A stretch of DNA of 64,000 bases from Pseudovibrio axinellae. Its GTDB lineage: Bacteria; Pseudomonadota; Alphaproteobacteria; Rhizobiales; Stappiaceae. Of this stretch, positions 35,960 to 46,241 are shown piece after piece; position 1 is the stretch's first letter, and each line of letters begins with the position of its first letter. The stretch lies in assembly GCF_900110875.1 (NCBI RefSeq), contig NZ_FOFM01000001.1, positions 1 to 64,000 on the forward strand. Direction: 5' to 3'. The notes beneath the pieces were generated by a model. The model saw only the letters and a list, made by a program, of their open reading frames with translations, was not told where the DNA came from and made no database searches. The position numbers and the translations under genes are program-made.

Positions 35960-36838
35960 CTAACCTCCGGCAACTTCCAGTTTAATCAACTCTGACGCGT
36001 CATGGAATGATTTTCTTAAGTCCTGAACTATTGGCCCTGGCTTGCCATCACCCAAAATTGTTTCATCAATCTTCACGACAGGCATAACAATGCCGGATGC
36101 ACTTGTTATAAATGCCTCCTTAGCACTTTTTGCCTCATCGATTGAAAAGCCACGCTCTTCAACGGAAAGTCCGTTCATTTCCGCCAGTTTAAGAACACCC
36201 GCACGGGTAATTCCTTTTAGAATTCCGTGGTTAGCAGGTCTGGTCACCAAAGTGCCGTTGCTTAAGATTATCCATGCATTAGTTGAGCCACCTTCAGTTA
36301 CCAGCCCATCTTTATCCACAAACCATGCTTCGCGGGCCCCTGCAACCTTAGCCTTTTGTTTAGCAAGGACATTAGGCAAAAGACCAACTGTCTTAATATC
36401 AACGCGGTCCCAACGATTCTCTTCCACGGTAATAACACCAACACCCTTAGCCGCAATTTGGTCTAATTTTTGTGAATTGATCGATTTTGCGGTCATGACC
36501 ACGGACGGTGGAGTATCATCTGAGGGAAAGTAGTGATCGCGTACTGCGACGCCGCGCGTCACTTGCATGTAGATGATACCCTCTTTCACCCGGTTCAGCG
36601 AAATGACCTCTTTCATCACGTGTGAAAGAGCGGCACGGGACATGGGGGCTTTGATCTGCAGCTCTCTTAAAGAACGATCCAGCCGATCCAAATGCGCTCC
36701 CATATCCACGATATGGCCCTTCCAGATCTCACAGACTTCATAAACGCCATCTGAGAACTGGTAGCCCCGGTCCTCAATGTGCACAGCAGCTTGGGAGTGC
36801 GGTACATATTGTCCATTTACGTAGGCAACGCGGCTCAT
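35960..36838 (-). CDS. dat: D-amino-acid transaminase (fold type IV)
   Basis: A 292-residue fold-type IV PLP enzyme (branched-chain/D-alanine aminotransferase family). MSRVAYVNGQYVPHSQAAVH, IEDRGYQFSDGVYEV, the lysine in DIKTVGLLPNVLAKQ (about 145-159), EGGSTNAWII and GITR are usual for D-alanine transaminases. It would make D-glutamate or D-alanine for peptidoglycan or degrade them. The ATG at 36838 was chosen over 36850 by family alignment. Located between trkA and hfq as in related genomes. Confidence 0.85.
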   Translation of the reverse strand: MSRVAYVNGQYVPHSQAAVHIEDRGYQFSDGVYEVCEIWKGHIVDMGAHLDRLDRSLRELQIKAPMSRAALSHVMKEVISLNRVKEGIIYMQVTRGVAVRDHYFPSDDTPPSVVMTAKSINSQKLDQIAAKGVGVITVEENRWDRVDIKTVGLLPNVLAKQKAKVAGAREAWFVDKDGLVTEGGSTNAWIILSNGTLVTRPANHGILKGITRAGVLKLAEMNGLSVEERGFSIDEAKSAKEAFITSASGIVMPVVKIDETILGDGKPGPIVQDLRKSFHDASELIKLEVAGG

Positions 36839-36978
36839 CAATCTCTCCATATCCGGAAGTATTCAACACGTTACATCTAAGGGTATTTACCAAATACACT
36901 CAAGGGCCAACCATCGGATAAAACTAGATATTTCCACCTTGAAACACTGAGAAATTTATAAATTCCACCGCTGCAAGC

Positions 36979-37014
36979 GCATACCCTCACCGGGGACGTA
37001 GGGTCAGGGTATGC
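36979..37014. other. Hairpin between trkA and dat
   Basis: GCATACCCT (36979-36987) pairs with AGGGTATGC (37006-37014), with inner G/C-rich sequence. It lies downstream of the trkA stop and may stabilise or end the ntrYX-trkA transcript; no T-run follows on the minus strand. Confidence 0.4.
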
Positions 37015-37068
37015 AAAAACAGAGCGGGCGTGCAAATACAGGCATTTTTTTGATTTTGGTCCGCGCGC

Positions 37069-38445
37069 TTAAAAGAACTCAAGAGAAACGCGGAACATCT
37101 GTTCAACCTGGCGCACCTTGTCGGCAACTGCAAAAATCACCACGCGGTCATGTGCCTGAATTCGTTCATCGCCACGAGGCGTGATCACTTCACCATCGCG
37201 TAAAATACCGCCGATGCGAATACCCTCGGCCAACTCGACTTCACGCAAAGGTCGCCCGACCAGCGGGGATGTATCAAGTGCTTCCGCCTCGATAACTTCT
37301 GCCGCCCCATTTTGAAGCGCATGCACGGCCCGAATACGACCACGACGCACGTGCTGCAGGATCTTGGAGATTGTGACCTGACGTGGGTTCACGAAGGCGT
37401 CGATGCCAAGCGCATGTGCAAAGGCTGGGTAGCTCGTGTTGTTGAGCAGCGACAGGTTCCGCATGCAGCCCATTTTCTTGGCCATCACGCAGGACAGGAT
37501 GTTGACCTCGTCTTCATTGGTCAATGCCACCATCATGTCGGAGTCTTCTACATCGGCTTCCTGCAGCATCACCTGGTCAAGCGCGCTGCCGTGTAATACC
37601 ACGGTTCTGCGCAGTTCATCGGCAATACGGATCGCACGATCGCGGGAATGTTCAATGATCTTAACTTTGGTTCTGCTTTGCTTGCCTTCCAGCCGGCGAG
37701 CCACGTAGGCACCAATATTACCGCCACCAGCAATCAGAACTCGCTTTGCCTCGGGCTCTTCATGCCCAAAGATGCCAAGGGTCCGGCGCACTTGGCCACG
37801 CGCGCAGCATACATAAGCCAAGTCTCCTTCCCGCATCATATCTGAGCTATGAGGAACAAAAACCTTACCGTCGCGCGCAATACCCACGACAACGGAGGAC
37901 AGATCAGGAAACAGCTCAGTGAGCTGTCGTAGCGGCGTATCCAGAACAGGGCAATCTGCGCTGCAATCAATCCCGACGATAATCATATTATCATCGGCAA
38001 AACGCACAGTTTCCATCGCGCCGGGCAGCGACAGGCGCCGCAAAATCATCTCACCTACTTCAATTTCCGGTGAGATAATCACGTCGATAGGCATGTTATC
38101 GCGCGAAAAAAGGTTGCGGTAATGAGATTGCAAATAGCTTTGCGCTCGCACACGTGCCACTTTGATCGGCACATTGAAGAGCGAGTGAGCCACCTGACAT
38201 GCCACCATGTTGATCTCGTCATACAAGGTCACAGCAATAAACATATCAGCCTGATCAACGCCAGCCTGTGCCAAAATATCGGGGTGAGCGCCATGGCCAA
38301 TAAAGCCGCGCACGTCCAGCGTATCACGAATGGCATGAACCAGCTGCGGGCTGGTATCAATTACAGAGACGTCGTTTTGCTCTGCTGCAAGCTTTTCAGC
38401 AATGCCGTACCCAACTTGTCCGGCGCCACAAATTACAACCTTCAT
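37069..38445 (-). CDS. trkA: Trk system potassium uptake regulatory protein TrkA
   Basis: A 458-residue peripheral membrane protein with two tandem RCK units (Rossmann plus RCK_C). It binds NAD(H) and gates the Trk potassium channel. The first nucleotide motif is VVICGAGQVGYGIAEKL (3-19), the second RVLIAGGGNIGAYVARRLE (about 232-250). RCK_C parts follow each (about 145-220 and 375-455). It lies 36 bases after ntrX in the conserved ntrYX-trkA order. Confidence 0.95.
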   Translation of the reverse strand: MKVVICGAGQVGYGIAEKLAAEQNDVSVIDTSPQLVHAIRDTLDVRGFIGHGAHPDILAQAGVDQADMFIAVTLYDEINMVACQVAHSLFNVPIKVARVRAQSYLQSHYRNLFSRDNMPIDVIISPEIEVGEMILRRLSLPGAMETVRFADDNMIIVGIDCSADCPVLDTPLRQLTELFPDLSSVVVGIARDGKVFVPHSSDMMREGDLAYVCCARGQVRRTLGIFGHEEPEAKRVLIAGGGNIGAYVARRLEGKQSRTKVKIIEHSRDRAIRIADELRRTVVLHGSALDQVMLQEADVEDSDMMVALTNEDEVNILSCVMAKKMGCMRNLSLLNNTSYPAFAHALGIDAFVNPRQVTISKILQHVRRGRIRAVHALQNGAAEVIEAEALDTSPLVGRPLREVELAEGIRIGGILRDGEVITPRGDERIQAHDRVVIFAVADKVRQVEQMFRVSLEFF

Positions 38446-38481
38446 ACTTCAGTCCTTTGCTCTGCTCTTAGAAATCACCTG

Positions 38482-39849
38482 TTAGGTGAGACCAAGAGAC
38501 TTGAGCTTTCGGTGCAATGCTGACCGTTCCATACCAATATATTCAGAGGTACGCGAGATATTACCGCCAAAACGTTTAACCTGGGCTTGCAAATATCCCC
38601 TTTCAAACTGCTCACGGGCTTCACGAAGCGGCAAGGAAAGCAACTCCTCTCCCCCGCTTGAGCCCGGCATGCTCGGCACAGTTGAAGCAACTTCTGCTGG
38701 CAGAAGATCAGCGGTGATCACAGCCTCAGGGTCTGCACGTGTCAGGATCATCAAGCGCTCAACATTATTGCGGAGCTGGCGCAGGTTACCCGGCCAGTCA
38801 TGCGTCTGGAGCACGGCCATTGCATCCTCACCGATGCGGCGCATTGGCAGGCCAGTAGAGTTGGAAATCTGCTTCATGAAGAAGTGAATCAGCTGAGGAA
38901 TATCCTCGCGTCGCTCTTCCAGTGCTGGCACGCGTAGTGGCACAACAGCCAAGCGGTGGTAAAGATCCTCACGAAACAGACCTTCGGAGATGCGGTTTTC
39001 CAGATTATAGGCGCTGGAAGACAGAATGCGCACATCCACCTTTACTTTGTTATGGCCGTTTTGGCGGGTGAATGTCTGGTCCACCAGCACACGCAGGATC
39101 TTGTTTTGTGTCTCCAGCGGCATGTCCGCGATTTCATCGAGATAGATGGTGCCGCCATGTGCCTCTTCAAAGGCACCAACCTTGCGCGCAGATGTGTCTG
39201 TCTCTTCAATCCCGAAGAGTTCTTCTTCCATCCGCTCTGGCGTAATATTTGCAGCGGAGAGAACGACAAACGGAGATTTTGAGCGCGGTGATGCCTCATG
39301 GATTGTGCGCGCCACGGTCTCCTTGCCCGAGCCGGATGGCCCGGTCACCATGACGCGGCTGTTAGTGAGGCAGATGCGCTCGATGGTCATGCGCAGGTTG
39401 TTGATGGAGGAGGAGCTTCCAACCAGATTGGATACGTCACCTGCTCGTTGTTTCAACTCTTTGATTTCGCGCTTCATGGACGAGGCTTCTAGAGCACGTT
39501 CTGTAATCAGAACCAACCTGTCAGCTTTAAACGGCTTTTCGATGTAATCGTAAGCGCCTTTTTTTATCGCAGAGACCGCTGTTTCCACGTTGCCGTGACC
39601 AGAAATGATCACAACGGGTAGATCAGGGTTTTCTTTCTTGATCTGCTCAAGAACTTCAAGCCCGTCAAGCTTGCTGCCCATCAGCCAGATATCAAGAATA
39701 ATCAAAGAAGGTCGACGGTCGGCAATGGCTGCCAATGCCGCATCACTGTCACCAGCGGTACGGGTGTTGTAGCCATCGTCCTCTAAAATACCGGCGATCA
39801 GCTCACGAATATCTGCTTCATCATCAACAATCAGAATGTCACTAGCCAC
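38482..39849 (-). CDS. ntrX: Response regulator NtrX
   Basis: A 455-residue NtrC-family regulator paired with NtrY. The receiver domain has the acceptor D53 (LIILDIWLMG); the AAA+ domain has Walker A GPSGSGKE (about 168-175); the C-terminus has a Fis-type helix-turn-helix (NISRTSEYIGMERSALHRKLKSLG). The GAFTGA loop needed to contact sigma54 is missing: the equivalent region reads LFGIEETDTSARKVGAFEEA. This is usual for NtrX of alphaproteobacteria and implies that it does not open sigma54 promoters. Linked to nitrogen, redox and cell-envelope control. Confidence 0.94.
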   Translation of the reverse strand: MASDILIVDDEADIRELIAGILEDDGYNTRTAGDSDAALAAIADRRPSLIILDIWLMGSKLDGLEVLEQIKKENPDLPVVIISGHGNVETAVSAIKKGAYDYIEKPFKADRLVLITERALEASSMKREIKELKQRAGDVSNLVGSSSSINNLRMTIERICLTNSRVMVTGPSGSGKETVARTIHEASPRSKSPFVVLSAANITPERMEEELFGIEETDTSARKVGAFEEAHGGTIYLDEIADMPLETQNKILRVLVDQTFTRQNGHNKVKVDVRILSSSAYNLENRISEGLFREDLYHRLAVVPLRVPALEERREDIPQLIHFFMKQISNSTGLPMRRIGEDAMAVLQTHDWPGNLRQLRNNVERLMILTRADPEAVITADLLPAEVASTVPSMPGSSGGEELLSLPLREAREQFERGYLQAQVKRFGGNISRTSEYIGMERSALHRKLKSLGLT

Positions 39850-39867
39850 GGCTTATCACCACCATTC

Positions 39868-42105
39868 TTAAGTTTCACTTTGAGTAACGGAAAGATCTTC
39901 AACACTGCGGAGTGTCAGCCGAACCATGGCACCATGTCCGCCCTCGGCAACTGATGGCGCATCAAGCAGCTCAATTCCACCCCCATGATCTTCCATAATT
40001 TTCCGCACAATCGCGAGCCCAAGACCGGTCCCCTTTTCCCGGGTGGTCATATAGGGCTCTAAAAGACGTGCGCGGTGCTCGGTTGGAAGCCCAATTCCAT
40101 TATCGATTACATCAATCGTATGGATCGAGCCTTCCGAATATAGTTTCACCAGAACATTGCCCTGCTCCGGGGTTTCTTCTTTCGCCAGATAGGCCTCAAC
40201 GGCCTCTGATGCGTTTTTGATCACATTTCCCAGAGCCTGACCCACCAGACGACTGTCGAAGGTCACTTTCAAGGGCTCTTCCGGCACAACCGTTTCGAAG
40301 TGCACCTGTGAATTCGCAACGGACACCATGAAGGCGGTTTCGCGAACAACAGCGCGCAAATCGGAGGTTTCCATCTTTGGCTTTGGCATACGTGCGAAGG
40401 AGGAGAATTCGTCCACCATGCGTCCGATATCCCCGACCTGACGGATGATCGTATCCACACATTGATCGAAGACCTTGCGATCATCATCAGCAATGCGCTT
40501 GCCATAGCGACGGCGGATACGTTCTGCTGAAAGCTGGATCGGCGTCAGCGGATTTTTGATCTCGTGCGCGATGCGGCGGGCCACATCAGCCCAGGCTGAG
40601 TTGCGCTGTGCAGCGACAAGATCGGTAATATCATCCAGTGTCACCACAAAGCCATGCTCTGAGCGGGTGGCCTCTTCTGTTGTCACACGCACGTTAAGTG
40701 TGCGCTCACGCCCTTTGCGCATGATGGCAACCTGAGCCACCTGCGAGCGGTTACTACTTTCTTTCAGGGCCTGTGAAACAACTGTTTGAACCTCTGGAAT
40801 ACTATCGTAAATCGGCTTTTCCAGCAGTTCATCTTCGCCCTGATTGAGCAGGCGTTTTGCGGACCGGTTGACCATTGTCACATCGCCTTCGTCATCGATG
40901 CCAATGACCCCGGAAGAAACTCCGGCAAGCACGGCTTCGCTGAAGCGGCGGCGGCGGTCGATCTGGTCGTTTGCCGCCAACAGTGCGTCACGCTGCCCAC
41001 GCAGCTGCCCAGTCATATTGTTAAAGGTTCGTCCAAGGTTCTCAAGATCACCGCTTGCTTTCTCGGCTTCAACTTCAACGTAATAGTTGCCTTTGGAGAC
41101 CTGGTCGGCTGCGCCAATGAGGTTACGGATTGGCAGCACAAGTTGGTTTGCAAATCCAAAGCCAACCCAGATAGACGACAAGAGCAGCACCAGCGCCACG
41201 CCGACATAAACAAGGGCAAAGGCAAGCTGCACCCCAAAGCGGCGTTGTTCCAACTCGGCGTATTCACTGACCCCAGCTTCAGCAAGGCGTTGATACTCCA
41301 CAACACGCGGATCAAGCGCACGGGTCACATAAAGATACAGATCATCATAGTCGGACAGTTTCATCACACCGCCCACCAGGTTGGAAACACCTGGTGCAAT
41401 AAGGACAGGCGCTCCGTCCTTTGCCTGGTTCATTGCTACAGGAGGTGGTAGTAGCGGCTCAACTTTCGGGTCGCGCAGTACCCGTAAGACGACGGTCCCG
41501 TCCTCCTTCAAGATATAGGCACCAAGCAAACCACGTACCCATGTCTGTGTTTCAAAGAAACGATCAAACCGTGTTGGGTCATAGTAGTAGGAATTGCGGT
41601 TTTGATCGACATCGCCAGCCATGCTGATCAAGGTTGAGCGCAGAGAGTTTCCATGTTCTTGAACATAAGCTGCTGCAACAGATTGCGCATTGGAAATGAT
41701 CTGGCGCGTTCTGGTTTCAAACCAGCGATCAAGCCCTTGATCGAGCGTAATTGTTGCAACCACGGCAACGATAAACGCTGGCAAAGCGGCCACCAGAGAG
41801 AACATCGTGACGATGCGCACATGAAGGCGAGCTGCTGCGCGTCCGCGGCGGCGGGCCTGCAACAGCTTCACCAATTCAACGATGATCAGCCCAATGAGCA
41901 AAAACACCAGCGCGCCGTTAAAGCTGAGCGCGACATAGACGACGTTTTGTGAAGGAACGATGGGCGTTACACCCAACAGCACCAGAAAAGAAACACCGAT
42001 AGAACAAAGCGCCAGCAACACAACGGCAAGGCCGAACATGCGGGACTTACGGCCCTTACCAGCAAGCTTTCGGTTTTGGTCTTCTGCTTTTGGTTTGAAA
42101 ATCAT
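39868..42105 (-). CDS. ntrY: Sensor histidine kinase NtrY
   Basis: A 745-residue membrane sensor. Four hydrophobic segments in the N-terminal third (about 22-130 and 298-325) surround a periplasmic region (about 130-295). Then follow HAMP (about 326-380), PAS (about 385-480), the HisKA box [19 protein letters not shown] (phospho-acceptor His near 516) and the ATPase domain (VIDNGIGLP, GTGLGLAIVRKI). It phosphorylates NtrX, whose gene begins 18 bases downstream. Confidence 0.95.
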   Translation of the reverse strand: MIFKPKAEDQNRKLAGKGRKSRMFGLAVVLLALCSIGVSFLVLLGVTPIVPSQNVVYVALSFNGALVFLLIGLIIVELVKLLQARRRGRAAARLHVRIVTMFSLVAALPAFIVAVVATITLDQGLDRWFETRTRQIISNAQSVAAAYVQEHGNSLRSTLISMAGDVDQNRNSYYYDPTRFDRFFETQTWVRGLLGAYILKEDGTVVLRVLRDPKVEPLLPPPVAMNQAKDGAPVLIAPGVSNLVGGVMKLSDYDDLYLYVTRALDPRVVEYQRLAEAGVSEYAELEQRRFGVQLAFALVYVGVALVLLLSSIWVGFGFANQLVLPIRNLIGAADQVSKGNYYVEVEAEKASGDLENLGRTFNNMTGQLRGQRDALLAANDQIDRRRRFSEAVLAGVSSGVIGIDDEGDVTMVNRSAKRLLNQGEDELLEKPIYDSIPEVQTVVSQALKESSNRSQVAQVAIMRKGRERTLNVRVTTEEATRSEHGFVVTLDDITDLVAAQRNSAWADVARRIAHEIKNPLTPIQLSAERIRRRYGKRIADDDRKVFDQCVDTIIRQVGDIGRMVDEFSSFARMPKPKMETSDLRAVVRETAFMVSVANSQVHFETVVPEEPLKVTFDSRLVGQALGNVIKNASEAVEAYLAKEETPEQGNVLVKLYSEGSIHTIDVIDNGIGLPTEHRARLLEPYMTTREKGTGLGLAIVRKIMEDHGGGIELLDAPSVAEGGHGAMVRLTLRSVEDLSVTQSET

Positions 42106-42429
42106 GAAACGCGAACCTGCGCACCTGCAATAACTTTATCAATTTTAGAAACAGACTCCTACCACACAATGTTGCTAAAATGCGACAATGGGTTTTATTA
42201 GTCACACTCTTCATGGGGAAAACTGAGAGCAGAACCATCAAGAAGTGTATGCCGCACACGCTTGGCACGCAGGTTGATCTTCACAACACCTTCATGCAGA
42301 TAACAAAAACCTTTCCGTTTCCAAGCAAATTACGCAAAGAACGTTCTGCGTAAAACCGGGTTCTTGGAGTAAAACGCGAAATGGCGCCCGACGAGGCGCC
42401 ATTTTTCATTTCTTCATAATCGCAAAAAG
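42106..42429. other. Intergenic region ntrC-ntrY with terminator
   Basis: A 324-base space that holds the ntrC terminator (42379-42404) and, towards 42105, the presumed ntrY promoter. No clear promoter boxes are seen, nor a gene. Confidence 0.5.
42379..42404. terminator. Terminator of the dusB-ntrBC transcript
   Basis: AAATGGCGCC (42379-42388) and GGCGCCATTT (42395-42404) form a perfect 10-bp stem with a 6-base loop, 25 bases after the ntrC stop. T-rich flanks occur on both strands. Confidence 0.75.
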
Positions 42430-43869
42430 CTATCTTGAACTGCGGATCACCTGCACATCCAGATCGCGAATTTTCTTGCGCAGTGTATTGCGGTTCACAC
42501 CCAGCAATTCTGCTGCTTTGATCTGGTTCCCGCGCGTTGCAGCCAGCACCACGCTGATCAACGGGTACTCAACCTCACGAAGAATACGGTGATACAGCCC
42601 TGGCGGGGGCAACTCTTCACCAAACTCGCCAAAGTAATCACTCAAAAATCGCTCAACTGAACCGCTTAGATCGTGCGCAGCGTGCGCTTCTCCCTCGCTG
42701 GATGCGGCGGCGGGCTGCGATAGCTCAAGGTCGATGAGGCTTGCAGTAATATCGTCTTGCGGGTAGAGCGCAGCCAAACGGCGCACCATATTTTCCAATT
42801 CGCGCACGTTTCCCGGCCAGCGATAGCGGCGCAGCTTATCCAAAGCTGCAACTTCCATCTGCTTGGCTGGCAGGCCTTCACCTTCTGCAACAGAGAAGAA
42901 GTGGCGCACCAGATCCGGGATATCTTCGGTACGCTCACGCAATGGCGGGAGGCGGATTGGAACCACATTGAGGCGGAAATACAAATCCTCACGGAACAAA
43001 CCCTGATTAATCAGTTGCTGCAAGTCCTTGTTGGTTGCCGCGATAATACGCACATCCGTCTGGATTGGGGTACGTCCACCCACAGAGGTGTACTCGCCCT
43101 GCTGCAACACCCGTAGCAACCGGGTTTGAGCCTCCATTGGCATGTCACCAATTTCATCAAGCAGCAATGTCCCACCATCTGCTTGTTCAAAGCGACCAGA
43201 GGATCTTGCTTGTGCGCCGGTAAACGAACCTTTTTCATGACCGAACAACTCAGATTCAATCAGATCTTTGGGAATTGCCGCCATGTTCACAGCCACAAAT
43301 GGTCCGTTACGACGCTTGCCGTAATCGTGCAGCGCGCGGGCAACCACTTCTTTACCTGTACCGCTTTCCCCGTTGATCATCACGGTCAGGTCCGTCTGCA
43401 TCAAGCGCGCCAGAACTCGGTAGACTTCCTGCATTGCAGGTGAGCGACCAACGAACGGAATGTTATCATTCCCCTCTTCGCTCATATCAAACTGGCGCCC
43501 CTTTGGCTCTGCCAAGGCTCTGCCCACAATACTGGTAAGCTCTTTGAGGTCAAACGGCTTTGGCAGGTATTCATACGCTCCCTGCTCTGAGGCCTTGATG
43601 GCCGTCATGAAGGTGTTTTGCGCACTCATAACAATGACTGGCAATTCAGGACGCAGCTTACGGATGCGAGGCAGCACATCGAAGGCGTTTTCGTCTGGCA
43701 TAACCACATCGGAAATCACCAGATCCCCTTCCCCAGAACTCACCCAGCGCCATAGCGTTGTAGCGTTGGAGGTAAGCCGCACGGTGTAGCCAGCGCGTGA
43801 GAGAGCTTGATTGAGAACGGTACGGATCGCAGAATCGTCGTCAGCAACTAAAATGGTTCCACTAGGCAT
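42430..43869 (-). CDS. ntrC: Nitrogen regulator NtrC
   Basis: A 479-residue sigma54 activator. Receiver D54 (LVISDVVMP), AAA+ domain with Walker A GESGTGKE (about 165-172) and the sigma54-contact loop GSFTGA (a GAFTGA variant) in [13 protein letters not shown], and a C-terminal Fis helix-turn-helix ([19 protein letters not shown]). The ATG at 43869 has GAGGA upstream and lies 4 bases after the ntrB stop. It activates nitrogen-scavenging genes when phosphorylated by NtrB. Confidence 0.96.
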   Translation of the reverse strand: MPSGTILVADDDSAIRTVLNQALSRAGYTVRLTSNATTLWRWVSSGEGDLVISDVVMPDENAFDVLPRIRKLRPELPVIVMSAQNTFMTAIKASEQGAYEYLPKPFDLKELTSIVGRALAEPKGRQFDMSEEGNDNIPFVGRSPAMQEVYRVLARLMQTDLTVMINGESGTGKEVVARALHDYGKRRNGPFVAVNMAAIPKDLIESELFGHEKGSFTGAQARSSGRFEQADGGTLLLDEIGDMPMEAQTRLLRVLQQGEYTSVGGRTPIQTDVRIIAATNKDLQQLINQGLFREDLYFRLNVVPIRLPPLRERTEDIPDLVRHFFSVAEGEGLPAKQMEVAALDKLRRYRWPGNVRELENMVRRLAALYPQDDITASLIDLELSQPAAASSEGEAHAAHDLSGSVERFLSDYFGEFGEELPPPGLYHRILREVEYPLISVVLAATRGNQIKAAELLGVNRNTLRKKIRDLDVQVIRSSR

Positions 43870-43873
43870 ACTC

Positions 43874-45022
43874 TTAGTCCTCAATTCCAGAATTTAAATC
43901 GGGCCCTGTAAAGGCAGGCATCAGAATGCGGAACTTTGTTCCGCTATTCCCACTTTCGCACTCCACTACGCCGCCATGATCCCCCACGATCTTGGCAACC
44001 AGCGCCAGCCCAAGGCCGGAGCCATTGGTTTTTGTTGTAATGAACGGATCAAATAGATGTTGCTTCAGGTCATTAGGCACACCGTGCCCATTGTCTCGCA
44101 CACAAAACTCTAGCGGCAAGCTTACGCGTTCTTGAACGCCGGGCACTGAAAGGCGAACACCGGGCCGGAATGCTGTTGAGATTACAATTTCCGGTTTATT
44201 CACTCCGTTTAATGCTTCACTGGCGTTCTTGATGAGGTTGATGAACACCTGCACCAGTTGGTCCCGATTGGCAAAAACAGGTGGTAGTGAAGGGTCGTAA
44301 TCTTCCGTGATCTTCACGCCCGCAGCAAAGCCGCTAGCTGCAACGCGCTTTACATGATCCAGCACAACGTGAATATTGACTGGCTCGCGATCAATGGGCC
44401 GCTCGTCGGAGAACACTTCCATCCGATCAACCAGTTTTACAATCCTGTCAGTCTCATCTGTAATCAGACGGGTCAGCTGACGGTCTTCTTCGCTGGCCGA
44501 TTGTTCAAGTAATTGCGCGGCTCCGCGGATGCCGGAGAGCGGGTTTTTGATTTCATGTGCCAGCATGGCAGCAAGCCCTGTTACGGTACGCGCGGCGCCG
44601 CGGCTGGTCAGCTGCTTATCCAGCTTTTCCGCCATGGTGCGCTCCTGAAACAGGAGCACGACACCGCCTGGAGCGTCACTTAAGGGAGAGGCATGGATAT
44701 CCACCAGCTTTTCTTGCCCAATACGCGGAGAGCCAATATCCACCTTGTATTCATTTACTGGGCCGCCACGCTCACGCACTTGCGCTATCAGCGCCAGCAA
44801 CGGGCTTCCAAACGGCACGAACCATGAAACTTCGCGGCGTTTCAATACAGACAGGCTGGCATGTAAAAAGCCCTCTGCAGCGCTGTTTGCACCGACAATT
44901 TTATCGTCCTCACCAACCACGATCACAGGGTGTGGCAGGGAATCGAGCACGGCTTGGCCCTGAATCCCATTCCCGATTGCGTTTTTGGCTTTCGTCAGAG
45001 TGTCCCCTCCCATCTCTAACAT
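43874..45022 (-). CDS. ntrB: Nitrogen sensor kinase NtrB
   Basis: A 382-residue cytosolic kinase with no membrane segment. A PAS domain (about 28-130) is followed by the HisKA box [20 protein letters not shown] (about 152-171) and an ATPase domain ([22 protein letters not shown]). The ATG at 45022 shares one base with the dusB stop (TGATG) and has GAGGAG upstream, which argues against the longer reading from 45058. It controls NtrC phosphorylation in response to PII. Confidence 0.95.
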   Translation of the reverse strand: MLEMGGDTLTKAKNAIGNGIQGQAVLDSLPHPVIVVGEDDKIVGANSAAEGFLHASLSVLKRREVSWFVPFGSPLLALIAQVRERGGPVNEYKVDIGSPRIGQEKLVDIHASPLSDAPGGVVLLFQERTMAEKLDKQLTSRGAARTVTGLAAMLAHEIKNPLSGIRGAAQLLEQSASEEDRQLTRLITDETDRIVKLVDRMEVFSDERPIDREPVNIHVVLDHVKRVAASGFAAGVKITEDYDPSLPPVFANRDQLVQVFINLIKNASEALNGVNKPEIVISTAFRPGVRLSVPGVQERVSLPLEFCVRDNGHGVPNDLKQHLFDPFITTKTNGSGLGLALVAKIVGDHGGVVECESGNSGTKFRILMPAFTGPDLNSGIED

Positions 45023-46014
45023 CAAGCAGCGCTCCTCATTGGTGTTTTCATAAACCACTCATGCAACATGTTTCTTACATGCTCTCGATCCAAACTCGTC
45101 ATCAAGCCTTTCATGAAACCTTGCGGCGCTTGTGCCAGTGAACCATTTGCGTCTAGATACCAGCCTATGTGCTTGCGAAATGCCCTGACGCCGATCTCAA
45201 GGCCATATTGCCCCAGCATGGCGTCGTAGTGCCCCACGACCAACTCTGCCAGTTCTTCCCCATAAAGATCGCTGCGTTTCTCGCCAGTTTCCAGATAATG
45301 CGCGATGTGACCTGGCAGCCATGGCCGCCCATAGGCACCACGCCCCACCATCACCAGATCAGCGCCGGATTGAGACAGCATTTCATCTGCATCTTCAAAC
45401 GAACAACAATCACCATTGGCGACCAACGGCACATCAACGACATCACGCACTTTGCGAATGGCCTTCCAGTCCGCTTTGCCCTTGTAAAATTGAGAGCGCG
45501 TGCGTCCATGGACGGTGATCATCTGCACGCCTGCATCAACTGCCCGCTTGGCAAGTTCTGGGGCGTTTATTGAGCTTTCGTCCCAGCCCAGACGCATCTT
45601 CAACGTGACAGGTACTGATACGGCCTCCAGCGTGGCCTCAATGAGGGTCATGGCGTGATCCAGATCCTTCATCAAAGCAGAGCCGGAATAGCCAGATGTC
45701 ACCTTTTTCGCTGGGCATCCCATATTGATGTCAATCACATCCGCGCCAGCTTTTTCCGCCATGCGCGCGCCTTCGCCCATCCAGTGAGGGTCTTTGCCAG
45801 CCAGCTGAACGATATGGGGGTTGATCCCCTCGCCGTCAGCACGCATGAGGGATTCTGGGTGCCCCGTACACAGCGCCTCGCTGGCGACCATTTCACTAAC
45901 CACCAACCCAACACCGTAACGCAAAGCAATGCGGCGGAACGGCAGATCCGAAACGCCTGACATTGGCGCCAGAATTACTTTGTTTTTGAGAGGGATATTA
46001 CCTATCGTCAGCAT
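45022..46014 (-). CDS. dusB: tRNA-dihydrouridine synthase (NifR3/DusB)
   Basis: A 330-residue FMN enzyme that reduces uridines in tRNA. The active-site cysteine is C100 in [10 protein letters not shown], with [13 protein letters not shown] at 15-27, [14 protein letters not shown] and [11 protein letters not shown] as flavin- and tRNA-binding blocks. Known as nifR3 because of its constant position upstream of ntrBC; cotranscribed with it here (one-base overlap). Confidence 0.95.
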   Translation of the reverse strand: MLTIGNIPLKNKVILAPMSGVSDLPFRRIALRYGVGLVVSEMVASEALCTGHPESLMRADGEGINPHIVQLAGKDPHWMGEGARMAEKAGADVIDINMGCPAKKVTSGYSGSALMKDLDHAMTLIEATLEAVSVPVTLKMRLGWDESSINAPELAKRAVDAGVQMITVHGRTRSQFYKGKADWKAIRKVRDVVDVPLVANGDCCSFEDADEMLSQSGADLVMVGRGAYGRPWLPGHIAHYLETGEKRSDLYGEELAELVVGHYDAMLGQYGLEIGVRAFRKHIGWYLDANGSLAQAPQGFMKGLMTSLDREHVRNMLHEWFMKTPMRSAA

Positions 46015-46241
46015 TATGTATATTTCTTAGAGGACCGAAGTTGCACATTTGGTGAGCAGTAATATAAGTTGCACATATTCTAACCAAACTAAAAATTTAG
46101 GCAAGGGAATATTAACGGGAGGTCATTGAGGTGTTGAGCTTCGCGGCCAAATCGAGCAAAACCGGGATCAACATAGTTCTTATAGAGTTGCTCTAAGCCT
46201 ACACTGGGGTTCCTGAGCCGCTCAAACCAGGTGATTCAGTC

